Shown here: piece by piece, positions 34,513 to 42,693 of the stretch
How the letters are laid out: the number at the start of each line of letters is the position of its first letter
How positions within the stretch are numbered: the first letter of the stretch is position 1
Origin: a bacterium
Lineage (GTDB): Bacteria > SZUA-79 > Acidulodesulfobacterales > Acidulodesulfobacteraceae
Length of the DNA stretch: 64,000 nt
Assembly: GCA_021798875.1 (NCBI GenBank)
Contig: JAJZBN010000001.1
Span: forward strand, 19,534 to 83,533
Reading direction: 5' to 3'
Notes under the pieces: generated by a model
The model's database searches: none
Told to the model about the DNA's origin: nothing
The model's input: only the letters and a program-made list of their open reading frames with translations
Program-made: the position numbers and the translations under genes

Positions 34513-35328
34513 ATGAAATCTCCGTATATCTTTGCAACCGCAAACCAGAAAGGAGGAGTCGGCAAAACTACCACGACTATTACGCTTGGAAGTTCCCTTT
34601 CCGTTTTCGGGTGCAGAGTACTTTTGGTAGATTTAGACCCTCAGGCAAGCCTTACGAACCACCTTGCCGTCGAGCCTGAAAAGCTTGAATATTCCATCGC
34701 TAACCTTATAATGTCGGATTCCATAAATCCGGCGGACGTTCTTATTAATAAGTATAGACTTAAAAACGGGGGATGTTTAGATCTTATACCCTCCAATATA
34801 AATCTCGCGAGAATAGAGGCGGAACTTTCCAACTCTAAAGGCGGAGGCTTAAGGCTCAAAGAGAAATTAAAGTTTTTTTACGATAATTACGACTATATAT
34901 TAATAGATTCTTCGCCTGCGTTGAGCGTACTGCTTATAAGCGCGGTAGCGGCATGCGATGAAATTATCGTTCCGGTAATGTCCGATTTTTTATCGGTCAG
35001 GGGCGTCGAGCTTCTGCTATCTACGATAGATAAAATAGAAAAGGCTCTCGACTATAAATGTTCTTACAGACTTTTAATTACTATGTTCGATAAAAGAACG
35101 AATTCATCTTTGAAATCACTTGAATACTTTAAAAATAAATATAAAGATACGCATTTTCATAGTATAATTAACATAGATACCAGATTTAAAGACGCAAGTA
35201 TGCTTAGAAAACCGCTTACTTATATCGATGTACATGCAAGAGGAGCTATGGATTATATTAGCGTAGCAAGAGAAATATTAGACGGTTTTAAAAGTTCCGT
35301 CGAATCGGGGGAGGAAAGCAAGATATGA
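34513..35328 (+). CDS. ParA-family ATPase, ParC-like (chemotaxis array localisation)
   Basis: The protein is a ParA/Soj-type ATPase with deviant Walker A ANQKGGVGKTTTTITLGSSL (residues 9-28), Walker A' LLVDLDPQASLTN and Walker B YDYILIDSSPALSVLLISA. At 271 residues it is close to ParC of Vibrio, which sits beside cheW and a CheW-like parP gene and tethers chemosensory arrays at the pole. The same order, cheW-parA-cheW-like, occurs here. There is no parB or parS-like feature. It ends overlapping the next gene by 4 bp (ATGA). Confidence 0.85.
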   Translation: MKSPYIFATANQKGGVGKTTTTITLGSSLSVFGCRVLLVDLDPQASLTNHLAVEPEKLEYSIANLIMSDSINPADVLINKYRLKNGGCLDLIPSNINLARIEAELSNSKGGGLRLKEKLKFFYDNYDYILIDSSPALSVLLISAVAACDEIIVPVMSDFLSVRGVELLLSTIDKIEKALDYKCSYRLLITMFDKRTNSSLKSLEYFKNKYKDTHFHSIINIDTRFKDASMLRKPLTYIDVHARGAMDYISVAREILDGFKSSVESGEESKI

Positions 35329-36122
35329 ATAACACTTATAATTTGTTTGATTTAAAATTTGCTAAAGCCGCGGGTTCGGACATAGTTACTCCGTGGATAG
35401 ACGGCCTTTTAGACAAAAAAAGCGGCGAAAACACCGATGCTGGAAAGCAGACGGCTCAGATATTTTCCTATCCCGTAGAAAGAATACTTTCCGTCGAGGC
35501 GGAATTTCCTGCGTCAAATCTTACGCCTGAAAGCGAAACTCCCAATATACGTATAATATCTGCGCCGGTTGCGGATAACTTAGAAAAAAAGGGATTAAAT
35601 TTAAACGCAGCAGCAATAAATCAGACTCGGGCGGTCAATTTTCAAATGCAGGCGGAAAGCGTTCAGCCCGCTCCTTATTTTGACCTTGAAAAAGAAGTAT
35701 CTTATTTTACGTTTATTGCAGGAGGTTCTTTTTACGCTATTCCGGCTTTAAATATTAACGAGATTATTAAATATAAAACTCCGGTTAGTATTTTTTCAAA
35801 AAAAGCAGCTCATCTCGGTATAATTTTATACAGGAATAGAATGGTGCCGGTTTATGATTTTTATCTGCTTTCAAACGGAAACATAGACATCAAAACGCCC
35901 TTAAAATATATTGTCGTGTGCGTATATAACGACAAGTTTTTCGGATTGGCGGTAAACGAAATAAAAAACATAACAGCCGTAAAAAATAAAAACATTATAG
36001 CCGGTTCGTCTTTCAAATTTAAAAACGTGAACGATATAACTTCCGGAGTTTTCGAGGATGCAGAAGGAAAATTTTATTCGGTAATAGACTTAAAAAACGT
36101 CTATTCTTATTTAATATCTTAA
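35325..36122 (+). CDS. CheW-domain protein, ParP-like
   Basis: The first 125 or so residues are Pro/Ala/Asn-rich and appear disordered. The C-terminal part (about 125-265) is CheW-like: VSYFTFIAGGSFYAIPALNI, NEIIKYKTPVSIFSKKAAHL, GIILYRNRMVPVYDFYLL and GLAVNEIKNITAV. A long N-terminal extension followed by a CheW-type domain matches Vibrio ParP, which links ParC to CheA. The 4-bp overlap with the ParC-like gene supports paired function. Confidence 0.78.
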   Translation: MNNTYNLFDLKFAKAAGSDIVTPWIDGLLDKKSGENTDAGKQTAQIFSYPVERILSVEAEFPASNLTPESETPNIRIISAPVADNLEKKGLNLNAAAINQTRAVNFQMQAESVQPAPYFDLEKEVSYFTFIAGGSFYAIPALNINEIIKYKTPVSIFSKKAAHLGIILYRNRMVPVYDFYLLSNGNIDIKTPLKYIVVCVYNDKFFGLAVNEIKNITAVKNKNIIAGSSFKFKNVNDITSGVFEDAEGKFYSVIDLKNVYSYLIS

Positions 36123-36144
36123 CATATAAACAAACGGTGCTATT

Positions 36145-36447
36145 ATGATAGATACCGTAGAACTTCAGCAGATTATTTCAAATCTTCCGCAGATAGAAAA
36201 AACTGCGGCTTCTTCCCATGTACTTGCGGCAAATTCAAATGCTATAACTCAAAAAGAAATGGAAATAGTCGATGAGACTAAGCTTAATACCGTAGTAGAA
36301 TTAAGCGAAACGCTTGAAGCGGTCAACGATAAGGAAAAAGAAAAGAAACGCGATAATGAAGAAAAAAACAAAAAAGAAATGAACGAAGAAAACGAAACGG
36401 AAAATGAAAGAGAAGCAGGAAAAGATCATATAGATATAGTAGCATGA
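36145..36447 (+). CDS. Small charged protein of unknown function
   Basis: The 100-residue product begins MIDTVELQQIISNLPQIEKT and ends with a strongly acidic and lysine-rich tail (about 60-100, mostly Glu, Lys and Asn). It is probably disordered. No family was recognised. It overlaps the FliK-like gene by 4 bp (ATGA) and lies in the same operon, so an accessory role beside that gene is possible. Its N-terminus resembles short proteins found before fliK-like genes in some flagellar clusters, an impression only. Confidence 0.55.
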   Translation: MIDTVELQQIISNLPQIEKTAASSHVLAANSNAITQKEMEIVDETKLNTVVELSETLEAVNDKEKEKKRDNEEKNKKEMNEENETENEREAGKDHIDIVA

Positions 36448-37583
36448 ACTTTATTATCGACGGCAATGCAGGTTATCTTAGCGTTATTGGCAATGCGAAA
36501 GATTTAGCTAAAAATGTTTCCAATGACGTTACTCAGATACTTTTTGGAACTATAAAAGGAGATTCCGCAAAATCAGGCGCATTAGTAAAAGCGGGAGATA
36601 TAATATCTGCCGAATTGCTCGATGCTTCCGTTTCCGAAAACGGAAGTTTTACCGGAATTATAGATATAAACGGAAGTTTGCTAAAATCCGTTATAACCGA
36701 AGACCTTTATAACGAATTCGTTACCGGAAAAACGTTTAACGGCGAATTCGTCATTCCTATAAAACTTCAGTTAAGCAGTATTAACGGAAAATCGCCGGTT
36801 GAAACGAATCAATATTCAGGCGAAACAGAGACGCAAGACATATTGGGAAATTCTGTAAATTCATCGCCGGAGTTTAATATAATTTTTAAGATTTTAAACG
36901 AATCGTCGGGCGAAAATACCGTAAATATTCAAAAAACTATCGATTTATACGGTAAAGCCGTTGCCGATAATATTCAGGGGAAATTTGAAACTATTTTAAA
37001 TTCTTTAGGTTCCGAAAATTCTCAAATAAGTTCAGGTTTATCAAACGAAATACAAAATATTTTTCAAAATGCAGCTCAGAATATATCCGTTTCGGTTAAA
37101 GGAAATTTTGCCTTTATACATATAGATTCAGGCGGTTTCTTCGGTCTTTCGACGGTAATTTTAACTACCGACGGATCTAATTATAAAGTAAAAAACGACG
37201 ATAAAAAAGAAAGCGATAAAAAAAATTCTCTCAATTCCAAAAAAAAATATCTGTTTATGATAGAAATAAACTTAAAAAATTTAGGTCGGCTCAAACTTTT
37301 TTCATATTATTGCGACAAAAATTTAAGCATAAAATTCGACGGCTATACAGATGCTTTTAAAAAAATTTTATCCGAAAACTTAGAATTATTAAAAGAAATG
37401 ATGTCTGCGGACGGAATAAAACTTAACGATATTTCTTTTAAAAACATGAAATTAAATAAGCAAAACGTAGTTGAAAACGATACGGAATCCACTGGAGTAG
37501 TGCATAATCAATCATCCGTAAATATGAACGACTCCGACTCTTACGAATTTTTAAACGGAAAAATAATCGATGAAAGAATTTAA
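36444..37583 (+). CDS. FliK-like protein with Flg_hook-type C-domain (second, divergent)
   Basis: The C-terminal part (about 270-345) resembles the FliK Flg_hook domain: LFMIEINLKNLGRLKLFSYY then NLSIKFDG and ILSENLELLKEMMSADGIKL. This follows the LGxV strand and amphipathic helix layout. The N-terminal part has beta-rich segments (VKAGDIISAELLDASVSENG). It overlaps a stand-alone FlhB C-domain gene by 14 bp, a pairing that recurs in other lineages (FliK-like plus FlhB-like CT). It may be a second export-switch regulator. It is distinct from the main FliK at 11979, which has a stronger C-domain. Confidence 0.62.
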   Translation: MNFIIDGNAGYLSVIGNAKDLAKNVSNDVTQILFGTIKGDSAKSGALVKAGDIISAELLDASVSENGSFTGIIDINGSLLKSVITEDLYNEFVTGKTFNGEFVIPIKLQLSSINGKSPVETNQYSGETETQDILGNSVNSSPEFNIIFKILNESSGENTVNIQKTIDLYGKAVADNIQGKFETILNSLGSENSQISSGLSNEIQNIFQNAAQNISVSVKGNFAFIHIDSGGFFGLSTVILTTDGSNYKVKNDDKKESDKKNSLNSKKKYLFMIEINLKNLGRLKLFSYYCDKNLSIKFDGYTDAFKKILSENLELLKEMMSADGIKLNDISFKNMKLNKQNVVENDTESTGVVHNQSSVNMNDSDSYEFLNGKIIDERI

Positions 37584-37848
37584 AAAAAACAAAAAAGCGG
37601 CGGCATTAAAATACGACCCTAAAAAAAACGGCGCTCCCATAGTCGTAGCAAAAGGAAGGGGAGAGCTTGCCGAAAAAATATTAGAGATAGCGAAAAAAGA
37701 AAATATACCGATTACTCAAAACGACGCGCTTGCGGATATTCTCGACGGGCTTGATATATATCAGGAAATACCGCCGGAACTTTATAAAGCTATAGCGAAT
37801 ATTTTTGCGTTTTTATACAAACTGAACGATAAAATAGGTATGCATTAA
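37570..37848 (+). CDS. Stand-alone FlhB C-terminal domain protein (FlhX/YlqH-like)
   Basis: The 92 residues align with the cytoplasmic domain of FlhB: KKAAALKYDPKKNGAPIVVA then KGRGELAEKILEIAKKENIP and DIYQEIPPELYKAIANIFAF. The region before and including the NPTH cleavage motif is absent, so it corresponds to the cleaved FlhB-CC fragment. In some bacteria such proteins can partly replace the FlhB C-domain. It overlaps the FliK-like gene by 14 bp and the convergent PilZ gene by 4 bp at their stops. Confidence 0.88.
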   Translation: MKEFKKNKKAAALKYDPKKNGAPIVVAKGRGELAEKILEIAKKENIPITQNDALADILDGLDIYQEIPPELYKAIANIFAFLYKLNDKIGMH

Positions 37849-38564
37849 ACCGTTCCCTTCATTGCGGCTACTATCTCTCTCTGCCTTTTAAAAATATAGT
37901 TAAACAGTATATCTTGCTGCGCCGGTTTTATATTTATAGCTTTAGCGCCGGTTTTATATTTTAAATTGTCTAATTTTACGTTAGACATTATTTCCAACCT
38001 CAGCGTAACTTCAGGAAGTCCAAAAGGAAATTTAATCTTTACGTTTTCCAGTACGGTATATTTTTCCAAAGGAAAATCCAGTAAAAAAGAAAAACCTTCG
38101 CCGGACAAGTCGTACAGCCTGGTTTCTAAATATTTATTGTTGTAAAAAAAAGATACGTTAACAGGTTCGTTAATCGATGGTTCTATCCTGAAAAATTTTC
38201 TTTTTTCTAAAGATAATATTTCGATAGGCTTGTAAATATCGAATACGAAATAATCCCCGTCTTTTTCGTAGTTATAAAGTTTGGACAGAAAAAAATGGTC
38301 GTTATTGGAAAACTTAAACGCTATTTTTAAATAAGACGACTCTACCATTTTTAAATTTCCGGACTTTGGAATAAGGGAATCTATGGTTATAGTATCGTCT
38401 TTTACTTTAAGGATATTGGTCGTGTATTCGTCGTTAAACGGAACGGGGTAAATAACGACGGGTTTTTTTTGATTGGCAAAACCTTTGAGTATAGAGTGTA
38501 TTTCCTGTTTTTTTGAATATATATTTATATCAGGATTTTCTTTTAATTTTTTTATGTCGAACAT
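37845..38564 (-). CDS. PilZ-domain c-di-GMP receptor, YcgR-like flagellar brake
   Basis: The 239-residue protein has an N-terminal beta domain of the YcgR type (about 20-115). A C-terminal PilZ domain follows, with the c-di-GMP ligands Arg122 and Arg126 in KRKFFRIEPS (RxxxR) and DLSGEG at 152-157 (D-x-S-x-x-G). Both binding motifs are complete, so it very likely binds c-di-GMP. YcgR-like proteins slow or bias the flagellar motor. Its position beside the export-switch genes supports a motility role. It is convergent with the FlhB-like gene, the stops overlapping by 4 bp. Confidence 0.88.
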   Translation of the reverse strand: MFDIKKLKENPDINIYSKKQEIHSILKGFANQKKPVVIYPVPFNDEYTTNILKVKDDTITIDSLIPKSGNLKMVESSYLKIAFKFSNNDHFFLSKLYNYEKDGDYFVFDIYKPIEILSLEKRKFFRIEPSINEPVNVSFFYNNKYLETRLYDLSGEGFSFLLDFPLEKYTVLENVKIKFPFGLPEVTLRLEIMSNVKLDNLKYKTGAKAINIKPAQQDILFNYIFKRQREIVAAMKGTV

Positions 38565-38608
38565 ATTTTGCGTTAGGAATAGAAATAAAAAATAAAATTT
38601 ATATTATA

Positions 38609-38947
38609 TTAGAATAGCAAGACTCTGTCGTTTTCTTTAAGTTCGTTAATAATTTTTGCGTTTTCGAATTGCGAAGAATAGTTAAAAATTTCATCCCTAT
38701 AAACTACGCCGTTTACGTTGCAGGAGTATTCGCAAACGGAAACGTTATCTATTATACCGCCCAGTTCTTTTAAAAGGGAAATAAATTCCTTATTTTCGGT
38801 CAAAAAAACGCCTTTATCGGTAATAAAAAAAGACACCGATATATCCCCGCCTTTTTTAGCCGCCGCCTTTATCAATCCGGCAATATGACCTAAATGCCTG
38901 TCTTCTGAAATTATAACCGCAAGTTTATTTTTTTCCATAATAATCAT
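38609..38947 (-). CDS. DsrE-like small protein
   Basis: The 112-residue product has a Rossmann-like DsrE/DsrF pattern: KLAVIISEDRHLGHIAGLIK, AAKKGGDISVSFFITDKGVF, then SVCEYSCNVNGV and the ending ELKENDRVLLF. DsrE-family proteins bind or transfer sulfur through a conserved Cys. Here Cys residues fall in VCEYSC, but whether either is the active one cannot be told. The start could be Met1 or Met4. It is likely co-transcribed with the PilZ gene on the minus strand (44 bp apart). Confidence 0.6.
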   Translation of the reverse strand: MIIMEKNKLAVIISEDRHLGHIAGLIKAAAKKGGDISVSFFITDKGVFLTENKEFISLLKELGGIIDNVSVCEYSCNVNGVVYRDEIFNYSSQFENAKIINELKENDRVLLF

Positions 38948-38995
38948 TAATATTGTATATCATTCCCACCAGCTATATCAATAACAATTTTTTTT

Positions 38996-39046
38996 AAAGG
39001 TGTCAGATTTATTTATTTTCTTACTGCCGACAGCGTTTGCGGTAAA
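38996..39046 (+). repeat. Family-1 half-site with tail, upstream of flgF
   Basis: AAAGGTGTCAGATTTATTTA stands here, followed by TTTTCTTACTGCCGACAGCG and TTTGCGG. The tail matches, with substitutions, the CTTACTCTCATCTGTATTTG tail seen near 10230 and 47040. It lies about 40 bp upstream of the flgF sigma-54 promoter. Confidence 0.75.
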
Positions 39047-39080
39047 TTAAACTATTTTGGGAAATTTTTTCCCTTTTTAA

Positions 39081-39096
39081 TGGCACATTTATTGCA
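39081..39096 (+). promoter_or_regulatory. Sigma-54 promoter upstream of flgF
   Basis: TGGCACATTTATTGCA matches the sigma-54 -24/-12 consensus, with TGGCAC and TTGCA at exact spacing. It lies 125 bp before the flgF start in a gap of 273 bp, and would drive flgF-flgG-flgA-flgH-flgI. Confidence 0.9.
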
Positions 39097-39220
39097 TTGA
39101 ATTATATTGAATAAAATTTATAATTTCTAATTAATATATTGCATAATTTTTGTTTAGATTTTTTTATGTTTATTTATTAATAGATTAATTTAATTATTGC
39201 AATAACCGGAGTTTTAAAAG

Positions 39221-39997
39221 ATGAACGGCGGTTCCTACATAACTTTGAGCGGCATATTGGCGGTAGAAAGACAGCTTTCCGCCGTTACCAATAATCTTGC
39301 AAACGTGAATACGGCGGGTTATAAAAGCACAAACGTTAATTTTGCCGAATTTTTATCGCAAAAAGCTATAAACGCAAACGAATCAGGAGAAAATAAACCG
39401 CTTGTCGATAAAGCGTATCCTATTGTTTTAAATACTTATAACAATATGTCCCAGGGGCCTATAAAAAAAACGGGCAACAGGCTCGACCTTGCTATTAAAG
39501 GCAGCGGATATTTTGTAGTTTCAACTCCTGCCGGCGTTAAATACACGAGAGACGGAGTGCTTTCGCTTAATCAGGACGGCGAACTCGTAACGCAGGAAGG
39601 GTATCCTGTTTTAAGTACGTTTAAAAAACCTATCTTTCTTAACGAAAGAGGTTCCGACGTAACTATCAGCGGTTCTGGCGAAATAAGTCTTACAGATCCG
39701 CAGACCGGCAACGAAATTTATTCGGGTAAAATATTAATTGCTAATTTTAAAAATCCGCAGTATTTATCTAAATACGGAAATACCCTGTTTTCCGAAACCA
39801 AAAGTTCCGGTGTTCCCGTCGAAAATCAAAATCCCGATATACTTCAAGGTTATATAGAAGAATCAAACGTAAACGAAATCAAAGGCATGGTTCAGATGAT
39901 AAATATTTCGGAAACGTACAATAATATGATGCAGGCGTTAAAATCATATTCTACGGTAGATAATACAGCCATTAACACGGTCGGAGCGGCGGTATAA
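39221..39997 (+). CDS. flgF: FlgF, flagellar proximal rod protein
   Basis: The 258-residue rod protein has the N-terminal signature YITLSGILAVERQLSAVTNN then LANVNTAGYKST, the central RLDLAIKGSGYFVVSTPAG and VKYTRDGVLSLNQDGELV, and a C-terminal helix ILQGYIEESNVNEIKGMVQM. It is placed before flgG in the usual order. The start is ATG at 39221, preceded by CGGAG. FlgF rather than FlgG is chosen because of the divergent N-terminus and the clearer FlgG match of the next gene. Confidence 0.93.
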   Translation: MNGGSYITLSGILAVERQLSAVTNNLANVNTAGYKSTNVNFAEFLSQKAINANESGENKPLVDKAYPIVLNTYNNMSQGPIKKTGNRLDLAIKGSGYFVVSTPAGVKYTRDGVLSLNQDGELVTQEGYPVLSTFKKPIFLNERGSDVTISGSGEISLTDPQTGNEIYSGKILIANFKNPQYLSKYGNTLFSETKSSGVPVENQNPDILQGYIEESNVNEIKGMVQMINISETYNNMMQALKSYSTVDNTAINTVGAAV

Positions 39998-40070
39998 ATT
40001 AAAAATTTATAATAAATAATAGATTAATATATCGATAGATTAATTTTATAATTACGGAGGTTATTTATTA

Positions 40071-40856
40071 ATGAGAGCTTTATGGACGGCGGCTACCGGA
40101 ATGGAAGGTCAGCAGATAGAAATAGACAACATAGCAAATAATCTTGCAAATACCAACACTACCGGTTTTAAAGAATCGAGGGTCAATTTTGAAGATCTGT
40201 TTTACCAGACTATTAAATCTCCTGGTGCTTATTCATCGGAATATACCCAGTCGCCTACCGGAATTCAGATAGGTCTCGGTTCAAAAGTGTCTTCCATAGA
40301 AAAAGAGTTTACGCAGGGCGATCTTCAACAGACCTCTAATCCTTTAGATATCGCAATTTCCGGTCAGGGTTTTTTTCAGGTGCAGATGCCGGACGGCGAA
40401 ACGGCATATACCAGAGACGGAACTTTCGATACCAATTCACAGGGTCAGTTGGTAGATGCCAACGGATATCCTCTGGTTCCGGCTATTACCATACCGCCCA
40501 ATGCTACGTCGGTAACTATTTCCGAAAACGGAACGGTTACGGCGGTCATATCCGGACAGACTAATCCTGCGCAAATCGGAACTATCAGTCTTGCAAATTT
40601 TATTAATCCGGCGGGACTTAACAGCATCGGCAGCAATCTTTATCTTCAAACTTCGGCTTCGGGGGTTCCGCAGGTCGGCACGCCGAATCAAAACGGACTT
40701 GGAACGCTTCAGCAGGGGTTTTTGGAAATGTCTAACGTAAATCTCGTAGGTCAGATGGTTGACATGATTACGGCTCAAAATGCCTATACCATAGATTCAA
40801 AGGCTATTACGACAGCAAATCAGATGCTTCAAACTATGAGCGGTTTAATACCTTAA
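40071..40856 (+). CDS. flgG: FlgG, flagellar distal rod protein
   Basis: FlgG builds the distal rod. The protein has MRALWTAATGMEGQQIEIDN then IANNLANTNTTGFKESRVNF, the FlgG hallmarks. EKEFTQGDLQQTSNPLDIAI, AYTRDGTFDTNSQGQLV and LEMSNVNLVGQMVDMITAQN with AYTIDSKAI follow. At 261 residues it matches the family length exactly. CGGAGG stands before the ATG. It lies 73 bp after flgF. Confidence 0.97.
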   Translation: MRALWTAATGMEGQQIEIDNIANNLANTNTTGFKESRVNFEDLFYQTIKSPGAYSSEYTQSPTGIQIGLGSKVSSIEKEFTQGDLQQTSNPLDIAISGQGFFQVQMPDGETAYTRDGTFDTNSQGQLVDANGYPLVPAITIPPNATSVTISENGTVTAVISGQTNPAQIGTISLANFINPAGLNSIGSNLYLQTSASGVPQVGTPNQNGLGTLQQGFLEMSNVNLVGQMVDMITAQNAYTIDSKAITTANQMLQTMSGLIP

Positions 40857-40990
40857 TAAATTTTAATAAATTAAGTTAGTTACAGTGATGAAATTAAACT
40901 TATTTATTAAATAAATATAAATGATAAATGCGGATAATATAGCAGCTAAATAATAAAAAATAAAAAATAAATAATAAACATATATATAGA

Positions 40991-41743
40991 ATGAAATTAA
41001 TTTTTGCATTAATAGCGTTAGCAGCGGCAGTTGCTGTATCGCCAGGCATATTTACCGTTAAAAATGCGTCGGCGGCTGCATATTCGGACTCAGCCGTCAT
41101 CGGCAATAAGGGCAGCGATATTTTACTAAAACGTTTAATAATAAAAGCTTACTTAAAAAAAGTTCCCGTAAAATTTAAAAAATATTTTCATTTCGGGAAT
41201 TTTCATTTTAATATGCCGTATAAAAATTTTAATTTCAAAAATTTAAGAATAAATATTGCCGATACACGATATTCAGGATATCACACGGCATTAATAAAAA
41301 TTTTAAATATAAAAAACGGCGAAATGCAGGGTTTGGATGCCGCCACTTTTAAAACGTCTATTTATGCTCCCGTTGCCGTTGCATCCGAAACTATCGGAAA
41401 ATTTCAGATTATAAAAAGAGGCGAGATAAGAATATCTTACAAAAATATTCCGAGTTTAAACGACGGCTATTTTTTAAGCGTTAAAAAAGCGGCGGGAAGG
41501 GAAGCTAAATTTTTTATCGCCGCAGGGTCGGCTTTAAATAATGCAGATACCGAAAGACGCAGGATAATAAACTTCGGCGACAGGGTAAATATAATTTACG
41601 ACGAAGGCGGATTGATTTTAAAAACAAAAGGCATGGCTCTTCAATCAGGCGCTTTAAATTCTAAAATAAGGGTAAGAAATTTGGAATCGGGAGAAATAGT
41701 GAAATGCTTGGTAAAATCGCCCAAAAATGCAGAAGTAAATTAA
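40991..41743 (+). CDS. flgA: FlgA, P-ring assembly chaperone
   Basis: FlgA is a periplasmic chaperone for FlgI. The signal peptide covers about 1-28 (LIFALIALAAAVAVSPGIFT with Ala-rich end NASAAA). The C-terminal SAF-type domain has IYAPVAVASETIGKFQIIKR, then GREAKFFIAAGSALNNADTE, VNIIYDEGGLILKTKGMAL and SGEIVKCLVKSPKNAEV. The N-terminal mature part is poorly conserved. It is placed between flgG and flgH as is common. At 250 residues the length is normal. Confidence 0.86.
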   Translation: MKLIFALIALAAAVAVSPGIFTVKNASAAAYSDSAVIGNKGSDILLKRLIIKAYLKKVPVKFKKYFHFGNFHFNMPYKNFNFKNLRINIADTRYSGYHTALIKILNIKNGEMQGLDAATFKTSIYAPVAVASETIGKFQIIKRGEIRISYKNIPSLNDGYFLSVKKAAGREAKFFIAAGSALNNADTERRRIINFGDRVNIIYDEGGLILKTKGMALQSGALNSKIRVRNLESGEIVKCLVKSPKNAEVN

Positions 41744-41828
41744 TAGCGGCAGAGAAATATTAGACTGAAAATTTAAAACCTAAAACCGAAAAGAAAAAAG
41801 TAACGGCGTATAAAGGAGTATAAAATAT

Positions 41829-42584
41829 ATGGAACTTAAAAAAATACAAATACTAATCCAAACGCAAACGCAAATAAAATTTAAATCAAAATCCAAATCA
41901 AGAATTAAAGTATTTTTGATATTAACATTATTTTTTGCCGCTTTATTGCCGCTTGCTTTAACCGGTTGCGGAGTTAATCCTCCTAAGTCAATGATTCCTC
42001 CCACTTATGTAAAACCTACGGCAAAAAACGGAGGACTGCAGTCTAAGCCTGTTCTCGGTTCTCTCTGGACGGGCACCGGAAGCGGAACTAATCTTTATGC
42101 CGATAACGTCGCATTTAGGCTGAACGATACCGTAACTATTATAGTTGACGACCAGACGCAGGTTTCTGATTCGTCGGGGACTTCTCTTTCGCATAATTCG
42201 TCGGGTACCGGAGAGTTTGCTTTCGGCACGCTTTCCACTGCTAAACCTACCGGTTATGAAGGTTCTAACGACGAAACTTTCGACGGCGGCGGAGGAGTAG
42301 CCGAATCGGGACAGATAAACTCGACGATTCAGGCTCAGGTAGTAAAAGTATTTCCAAACGGCAATGTTGAACTTAAAGGAGAAAGAGAAGTATCGGTGAA
42401 CGGAGAAACAAGATTTCTGCTGATTAAAGGCATAGCCCGTCCGATAGACATATCGCCGGCAAACACCATACTGTCCACCCAGCTTGCAGACGAAAGAATA
42501 TGGATAAACGGCAGAGGCTACGTCAACAGTTCCCAGAGTCCTAACTGGCTTTATAAAATTATGCAGGATATCTGGCCGTTCTAA
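41829..42584 (+). CDS. flgH: FlgH, flagellar L-ring lipoprotein
   Basis: FlgH forms the outer-membrane L ring. A long basic N-terminus and hydrophobic core lead to the lipobox LTGC (Cys about 48, then GVNPPKS). The mature protein has GSLWTGTGSGTNLYADNVAF, RLNDTVTIIVDDQTQVSDSS and FPNGNVELKGEREVSVNGET, ending ADERIWINGRGYVN then SSQSPNWLYKIMQDIWPF. All are FlgH patterns. The start may lie internally, because the first 25 residues are an unusual Lys/Gln-rich leader. The AGGAG ribosome site before 41829 favours the long form. Confidence 0.94.
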   Translation: MELKKIQILIQTQTQIKFKSKSKSRIKVFLILTLFFAALLPLALTGCGVNPPKSMIPPTYVKPTAKNGGLQSKPVLGSLWTGTGSGTNLYADNVAFRLNDTVTIIVDDQTQVSDSSGTSLSHNSSGTGEFAFGTLSTAKPTGYEGSNDETFDGGGGVAESGQINSTIQAQVVKVFPNGNVELKGEREVSVNGETRFLLIKGIARPIDISPANTILSTQLADERIWINGRGYVNSSQSPNWLYKIMQDIWPF

Positions 42585-42693
42585 AGAGAATAAGGATTGG
42601 ACTGCGATGACTACTAAATGCTTAAAAATATATAGTATAAATATTTAAGAAATTAATATATATTGCAATAATATTTGGAGGCCGTCATAATAA

